Positions 58,080 to 64,000 of a DNA stretch of 64,000 bases are shown here, piece by piece. A program made the position numbers and the translations under genes. Position 1 is the first letter of the stretch; every line of letters begins with the position of its first letter. The DNA comes from Lumnitzera littorea (Eukaryota; Streptophyta; Magnoliopsida; Myrtales; Combretaceae). The notes under the pieces were generated by a model. That model was not told the origin of the DNA. It ran no database searches and saw nothing but the letters and a program-made list of their open reading frames with translations. The DNA is taken from assembly GCA_024138015.1 (NCBI GenBank), contig JAMXBB010000009.1, positions 8,036,863-8,100,862 of the forward strand, given 5' to 3'.

Positions 58080-58640
58080 TGTTTCACTCTAGACTAGGTC
58101 ATAGTTCTTTGTCTAAATTCAAACATATTGACTCCTATAATCAATTTCATTTACAAAATTTCTCTTGTATTGTATGCCTTGAGGCAAAATTTCATAAATT
58201 ACCCTTTAATAAATCTATTCATATGTCTTAAGTTACTTTTGAGTTGTTACACATAGATGTTTGGGGTCCTCATAAAGTTGCTTCTGTTATGAGTGAGCGA
58301 TATTTTCTAACAATTGTTGATGATAGCATTAGGTCTACTTAGACTTTTCTTCTTCGACATAAGAGTTAAGCGTCTTTTGTTCTGTTTAAGTTTCTTGCTT
58401 ACATACGCAACCGCTTTTCAGCAACTCTTAAGTTTGTACATAGTGACAATGGTTTCGAATTTTTGTCTAGCCAACTTCGATCTATCTTTTCAAACTGAGG
58501 TATTGTCTATCAAAAAACCACTATTTATACTCCCTAACAAAATGGGTGAGTTGAAAGGAAACATCGCCATCTATTGGACACTACATGAGCTTTATGTTTG
58601 CATGTTAACTTTCCTAAAAGATTTTAAGGTAAGTGTATTC
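58080..58640 (+). pseudogene. Integrase of the copia element
   Basis: HSRLGHSSLSKF, then SCIVCLEAKFHKLPF give the H-H-C-C zinc region. The core reads ELLHIDVWGPHKVASVM (first Asp), KFVHSDNGFEFLSSQLRSI (second Asp) and VERKHRHLL (glutamate) across frames. Frame changes and stops (58230, 58339, 58497, 58549) break the protein. The three acidic residues survive. Confidence 0.9.
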
Positions 58641-59369
58641 TTACTGCCACCAATTTGATCAATAGAATGCCCATGGCTATTTTAAGATGGAAGTCTCCTT
58701 ATAAGAAATTGTTTGGCCAAGCTCCTTCTTATGACCATCTATGCATCATGGGTTGTTTGTGTTTTGTTGCTAAACACCTTGTTCTTGAGGATGAATTTGA
58801 GTCAAGGGCTCTCAAATGCATTTTTCTTAGCTATACTTTTGGTAAAAAAGGTTTTACACTTATTTCTAGAGATTGTTTTTTTTTTTTAAATACATTTCCC
58901 TTTTAAATACTCTCCATTGTCTTCTTTAGCTGCTAATATTTCACTTGACATATCTATTTCTCATTCACCTTTGACTTTTAAGTCTCATTTTACTCTATTC
59001 CCAAACCCCTTATCCCACCCATCTTCTCATGATCGGTCTTTTACTAGTCATGATACTACACTCTTTCCTGATTCGTCTTCTACTGATCAGTCTTCTTCTA
59101 TTACTCCTATAGATTAGTCACATCACCAACATAAGTGTTCTACTAAAATCAAACATACTCCATAATGGTTGAAAGACTTTGTTCATATTGTTTACTCCCA
59201 TACCGATCTTCCTATTGTTGACTTGTTTACTCAAACACTACCCAATGCTCCTTCTTCCCTTTATCCCTCGTTTACTTTATCTTCCTTCCAGACCTACACT
59301 ATTGACTTTGCGGCATTATTTGCTAAAGTGTTTGCTGCTCAAGAGCCTAATAATTACTTAGAAGTATGT

Positions 59370-60060
59370 AAGTTGAAAGAGTGGTAAATAGTTATGCAAA
59401 ATGAACTTGCCGCTTTAGAAAGTAATGATACTTAGGAGTTGACCACTTTACCCAAGGGTAAAAAGGCTACTGGATCTAAATGGGTTTATAAAATCAAAAA
59501 TCGATTCGATGGGATGATTGAAAGGTATAAGGCTTGTCTTGTAGCATATGGTTTTACTTAAATTGAGGGTTAAGACTTTCATAACACTTTTTCACCAATA
59601 GCATGAATAGGTATAGTTTGGATTTTGTTAGCCTTGGTTGTTGCATCTTCTTGGCCTCTTTTCTAAATAGATGTAAACAATGTCTTTTTGCATGGTAATT
59701 TAGATGAAGATATTTACATGATTCCTCCACTTGGATATGATAAAGCTTCATCTAATCAAGTATGCAAGTTAAAATAATCCTTGTACAATTTGAAATAAGC
59801 TTCTCAACAATGGAATCTTGAGATTTCAAGATTACTAGTTTTTTTAGGTTTTGTTAATCAGCTAATGATGTGTCTTTGTTTACCTCTCATACTAACAATG
59901 GTTATGTTTTTATTCTTTTATATGTCGATGATAAGCTTATCATAGGGACGGATGCTACTTTTATTACTCATGTTTAGTGTTGTCTTGATGAGAAGTTCAC
60001 CATAAAGGATCTTGGTCTTGCTCGTTTCTTTCTTCCTAGGTCTTGAGTTATGTCAAACAG
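59370..60060 (+). pseudogene. Reverse transcriptase of the copia element
   Basis: Motifs in order: ATGSKWVYKIKNRFDGMIER, YKACLVAYGFT, FHNTFSPIA, IDVNNVFLHGNLDEDIYMI, PPLGYD, a stop-broken SLYNLK and ASQQW, then ILLYVDDKLIIGTDATFITH. The catalytic Y-V-D-D is intact at 59921-59932. Stops at several Gln and Trp positions of the family disable it. Confidence 0.94.
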
Positions 60061-60875
60061 ATCAAGGCCTTTTTGTTAATTAGTGTAAATTCCTCATGGA
60101 TGTCTTACATGATGTTGGTCTTTCAAGAGCCAAACCTACTATTTTTCCAATGCAGCCATGTTTGTCCCTTGATAATATTATTAGTGATCTCTTGTCTGAT
60201 GCTTCTTTTTACATAGGCTTGTTGGATAACTGTTGTATGCATCCTTAACAAGGCCTAATATCTCTTATGCTATTCATTAGTTAAGCCAATTCCTTGCTCA
60301 TCTACATAAGCCTCATTTAGATGCCCTATTTCACTTATTACACTATATTAGAGGCATTATTAGCTATGGCTTTTTTTATCTAGCTGCTAATTCCCTTCTC
60401 TTAAAAGGTTTTTCCAATTCTGATTAGGGCTTTAATTCTCTGGATAGGCAATCCTTATCAAGTTATTATGTGATGCTTGGTGATGCATTAATCACTTAGA
60501 AAACTAAAAACAACCTACTATAGCTACATCCACAATTGAGGTAAAATATAGGAGCTTGGGTGCTGCTACCAAGGATTTGTTATGGGTCTCTTATATTTTG
60601 TATAATCTTGGCTTTTCGGTTAAATTTCTAGTCCCTCTAGCTTTTGATAATAAGTTAACATTACAAATAGCTTACAATCCTCGCTTTCATGTGTAAACTA
60701 AACATATTGATGTTGAAGCTCATTTTCTTCTCAATCATGTTACGTTTGGTTTTTTGAAGCTCGAATATATTCCTTCTACTGTTCAAGTTGCTAATATTTT
60801 TACCAGGCCCTTGTCTACTTCTCAGTTGCAAAAGTTATGTTTCAAGTTGGACATACGGGACGCTTCATCTTGAGG
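60060..60875 (+). pseudogene. RT connection and RNase H of the copia element
   Basis: Frames read LLDNC, LISLMLFIS, then the RNase H pieces: STTIEV-KYRSLGAATKDLLW, TKHIDVEAHFLLNHV and VANIFTRPLSTSQLQKLCFK, ending just before the polypurine tract. The glutamate of the usual T-E-A-E-Y block is altered (E-V-K-Y). Many stops. Confidence 0.85.
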
Positions 60876-60888
60876 GGGGTAGGGGTGT
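60871..60888 (+). other. Polypurine tract of the copia element
   Basis: TGAGGGGGGTAGGGGTGT directly precedes the 3' LTR. Confidence 0.88.
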
Positions 60889-61199
60889 TGTAGAAATATA
60901 TTCACTTTGTATTTATTTTACAGTTGGACATTTTGTATAAAGTTTAGTTAGTTATTGTTGTTTCTATTTTGTTCGGTTTGTTACTTTTCTTATTCTTTTA
61001 GCTAGGATTAGTTTTACACGTGTACATAGTATAAATAGGCTACTGTACATTGACTCATTAATTAATTCTAATATCCATCATTTACACTTTTGTTCTACAT
61101 CCATACTATTTCTCTTAAACTACATACTACATGCAAAGACATTCACAAAATAATTTAAGTGAGGAAATAAATTATAGAGTCAAATTACAACTCTTTATA
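60889..61199 (+). repeat. 3' LTR of the copia element
   Basis: It starts TGTAGAAATATATTCAC and ends CTCTTTATA, matching the 5' LTR with scattered substitutions and small indels. Confidence 0.95.
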
Positions 61200-62508
61200 G
61201 AATAGAGTGAAAAATTTAGTATAGCCTCCTTAGCTCAAGCTTCTTTCCCATGAAGCTAGACCATAGTTGTGAAGGAGGGTAAGGCAACAATATATATGAC
61301 TCCATTTTGTAGAGAGAGAGAGAGATTGAACCTAGTTCTTCTTACCCTTGCAGTACCACATTAAGTGTAAAAATGCCAATGAGTATAATTGATATCTTCA
61401 TTTCTCCTTTTAGAATAGAGAACATTTAATTTCCTTCATGTTTTAGGTTGATTAAACAAGCTTTTATGTTCGAGTGTCAATACGAAAACAACCTTGACTT
61501 GCACATATTATTCGTGCAAGATTAATTTTTCTAAGACCATCTCCATCGCACGTAATTACATGCACATCCCATGGTGAAGCAATGATGGAGAGTTACTCGG
61601 CATGTTAGAGTTTGATGACATGGCATCATTTTTCTATCTGTGTTACTTGACAAAGTAACGTTACTTTAAGCTTTTTTTCTTTTTCTTTTTTTTTTTTTAA
61701 CTAGCCGTTTGCAATGCCACCATCAAATCAAGTAAAGTCTGAAAATTTCCAAATATATTATTTTGCTAATATAATCTTATTTTTTATTGAATGTAACTGA
61801 AATTAATAGTAATTAGTAAATTATCCAAATATAATATTTTGCTAATATTAAAGTTGTTTTTATAAAAAATTTAATATAGTGGTTAAAAAAATAATAATAG
61901 CATGGGGCTCATAAAAATTTAGTAAGTATGAAAAATTTTTGATAAAGTAGAAAGTTATTTAAAAATAAAAATTATTTCACAAGCTAACATGAAAAGCTAA
62001 GTCAATGTGAGAATCGGCTAATTTTGAAGAGAGAGCGCTTAATGATTGATATCACATGTCAGTTCTGCTACCTGAAGGGCAAGCCGGTCAAAATTTTCTC
62101 CCCGGGTGTACTCAATTTTCTTGAATTTTCTATTGCTTTGAAGCTAGGTCGCCAGTGGATGTGTTGGGTTAACCCATGTGGACGCTAGCCAGAGAGCCTG
62201 CAATACGAGTTATATGTTGCTTTCCAGTTGAAAGTTTGATTTTGCACATTCAAAAGCATTTTTTTTTTTTTTCCTTTTATCTACGAGTTATATGTTGACA
62301 AAACATTTTACCCCTCCAATGAATTTTGATTGGAATGAAGATCGGACAAAATCCAAAACTTTTTTTATTGCAATTGAAAGCTATTGTACCGGCATAGACT
62401 TAGCTGGGTATGCAATTCGAAACTTTGATTGGATTGAAAAAAGGGTCGGTTGATGTGACCACGCAATGCTCTTATCTCCACCAATAATCAACCATTTAAC
62501 ACTTTGTT
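61200..62508. other. No gene recognised
   Basis: It includes an (AG)n run (61309-61323), a poly-T stretch near 61690, and a GC-richer patch at 62060-62220. The word TACGAGTTATATGTTG occurs twice (62203-62218 and 62282-62297). Confidence 0.35.
62350..62472. repeat. Dispersed repeat, copy 2
   Basis: Matches 55822-55935 in the words TTTATTGCAATTGAAAGC, CATAGACTTAGCTGGGTA and GTGACCACGCAATGCT. A shorter third piece is at 63832-63858. Confidence 0.7.
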
Positions 62509-62862
62509 TGTATTGAGGGAAGGAATAGAGGAGGGAAGGAAGGTGGAATTCCAAGCATCATTGTATCGATGGGGTCACGAAAATAATTTTCTTTAAACGT
62601 GAAGAGAATTGGAAGGAACTAAAAGAAAATGATGATTTTGAGTTTAAAATAAAAAAGCACATTTAAAATTATAAAGATATTTATGTTATTTTCTTATAAT
62701 AGAAAGTCATATTATTAACTTCTTTTTTTTTTTTTTTTACATTCTTTCTTTCTTAATATAAACAACAAAACATAAAATTTTTTCTCTTTATATTTTTTTT
62801 CTCTTAAATTAATTCCTCTTACTTTATTTCCTCCCTAATTCTTTCTGACTTCCTATACATAA
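62509..62862. mobile_element. MITE-like element with G/A-rich inverted ends
   Basis: The left end GTATTGAGGGAAGGAATAG and the reverse complement of the right end (GTATAGGAAGTCAGAAAGAA) are imperfectly inverted, both continuing into GGGAGG. About 354 bp, no coding sequence. No target duplication was confirmed. Confidence 0.5.
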
Positions 62863-62897
62863 GATTAATCTCATTTCCCTAATATTATACTATATGA

Positions 62898-63800
62898 GTT
62901 ATTCACTTCATGGAATAAAGTGAAAATTTCATAATGAATGAAATAAGAATTTCATAAGAAATGGAATAAGTATATAATATATATTATTTTATTTTATTGA
63001 ATTCATAAATAATTTAAGAATAGACATATAATATAACTCTAATAACTAAATTATCTTTAATCCATTTTCTTTCTTAATTAATCTTAAAATAATAGGCAAT
63101 GGCGATAATAGTGGTTGGCAGTTGGTAACTGACGGTTAGTAGCTAGCGATTGGTAGTACTGGTGGTAACGATGATAGCAACGATGGTGGTGGTTAATGGT
63201 AATCATAGTATTAGTGGTTATAGTAGTTGGTGGTGATAGCAGTAACAGTGGTAGTGGTAGTGGTAGTGGTAGTGGTAGTGGTAGTAACAATATCGAAAGT
63301 AGCAGTAACAACAGCGGAAGTAGCAGTAACGACGATGGTAGTAGTGGTGATGGTAATAGTGGTGATAACGGAAGTGGTAATGGCGGCGGCAGCACCAACG
63401 ACAACAATACCAACAGCAACAGTAGTAGTTAGTGGTGATGATAGTTATAGTAGTGGTGACTATGGTAGTCAATAGTAATGGTAGTTGTAGTACTGATAAC
63501 AGTAGTAATGATCGGTAGCAATGGCGGCGATGGTAATGGCGGTCAATGGTGGTAGTAGTAGCAGTAGCAATTGATGGTGGTAGTAACAGCAATATAGTGG
63601 TGGTAGTGGCAATGATAGCGATGATGATAGTGGTAATAGTAGTGAAGAATCATGATTTTTTGGTTAAATTAAAGAATTCATATTATTTGATTTCAAGTAA
63701 TAAGAATTCTTAAAAAATTGTAATTCTATGATAAAAAATTAAGTAAATATTATAATAAGAAATAAGAAGGAAATTGAATTCTAATTTCAAGAATTTAATA
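62898..63800. mobile_element. MITE-like element with expanded trinucleotide repeat (copy 2)
   Basis: Flanking sequences on both sides match copy 1 (34087-34612): CATTTTCTTTCTTAATTAAT with AATCTTAAAATAATA before the repeat, and GATTTCAAGTAATAAGAATT after it. The terminal repeat is more degraded than in copy 1. Confidence 0.68.
63095..63655. repeat. (GGT/AGT/GAT)n microsatellite
   Basis: About 560 bp of imperfect triplets (GTGGTAGTGGTAGTGG and variants). All long reading frames here (Ser/Gly, Val, Leu/Pro, Tyr/His) are artefacts of the repeat. Confidence 0.93.
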
Positions 63801-64000
63801 AGCCATGAGGGTATGTGTGTTACTAAGTGAAAATATCTAGACTTAGCTAAGTATGCAATTCAAAGTCGTGGATTTTGATTTCTCTAGCAACAAGGAAGAA
63901 TTAGCTAGTTGCTTTTAGTGTTGGGTTATTCTGACATGTAATTTAGCTTTCATGTTTTTTTTATTTTAATTTTTTAAAGTTTTCATTAATTAAAAATATA
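63801..64000. other. No gene recognised
   Basis: AT-rich right edge. It contains the short third piece of the dispersed repeat (63832-63858). Confidence 0.35.

Larger units (their letters stand above)
56100..61199 (+). mobile_element. Ty1/copia LTR retrotransposon with TSD GAATA
   Basis: LTRs 56100-56414 and 60889-61199 match closely over about 310 bp. GAATA at 56095-56099 and 61200-61204 is a perfect target duplication. Between them lie a primer site, gag, protease, integrase, reverse transcriptase and RNase H in copia order, then a polypurine tract. Stops occur in every domain, but the catalytic Y-V-D-D survives. Of the elements here it is the best-preserved full-length copy. Confidence 0.96.

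Noticed and set aside
61535..61640. MITE end resembling GACCATCTCCATCG
   Set aside because: Only one end could be seen; no inverted partner or target duplication.
63084..63592. Overlapping long reading frames (Leu/Pro, Ser/Gly, Val, Tyr/His rich)
   Set aside because: They are translations of the triplet microsatellite in different frames, with no family motif.
1..64000. CRISPR arrays, rRNA genes, bacterial-type operons
   Set aside because: No regularly spaced repeats, rRNA signatures or clustered genes with ribosome-binding sites were seen. The window is plant nuclear DNA.

Overview
This is a gene-poor, AT-rich window of plant (angiosperm, most likely eudicot) nuclear DNA. Support for this comes from plant-type Ty3/gypsy, Athila-like and Ty1/copia retrotransposons, a PIF/Harbinger transposon, a plant pararetrovirus fragment, and a malectin-like receptor kinase with plant splice signals. 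I see no bacterial operon, rRNA, tRNA gene or CRISPR array. Almost everything that codes is decayed, and no intact host gene could be proven.

Layout: 1-925 is an antisense fragment of a long LTR family. 2257-8133 is a decayed Ty3/gypsy element with both LTRs. 8787-9320 is a small GRF zinc-finger pseudogene. 10782-14126 (minus) is a PIF/Harbinger remnant with a Myb/SANT-like ORF and a transposase. 14130-14728 is a second fragment of the long LTR family, abutting 14729-21804, an Athila-like element with most of pol deleted and one 3' LTR. 21940-27122 (minus) is a second Ty3/gypsy element with a perfect 5-bp target duplication (TAAGG). 27355-50320 (minus) holds the collinear exons of one malectin-like leucine-rich-repeat receptor kinase. 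53926-54600 is a pararetrovirus fragment. 55182-55693 is an element with long inverted ends. 56100-61199 is a Ty1/copia element with target duplication GAATA. 62509-63800 holds two MITE-like elements, one swollen by a trinucleotide microsatellite.

The most informative structure is the receptor-kinase locus. Ten exon pieces (malectin N-lobe to kinase subdomain IX) lie in correct order over about 23 kb, mostly with matching splice sites. A 3.76-kb solo LTR (46262-50025, target duplication GTAAG/ATAAG) sits inside the malectin exon, and removing it rejoins the reading frame. A second LTR of the same family (40349-44028) and a 1.4-kb LTR element (44103-45500) fill the next intron. A TRIM, a MITE and a three-copy tandem repeat fill later introns. 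Stops and frameshifts in several exons make it a pseudogene.

I found no convincing new molecular system. The novel material is at the level of repeats: a long-LTR family seen four times without any coding interior, a small non-autonomous LTR element, a TRIM, and a split receptor-kinase relic. All boundaries and homologies were read by eye from the sequence and from knowledge of protein families; no database search was possible.
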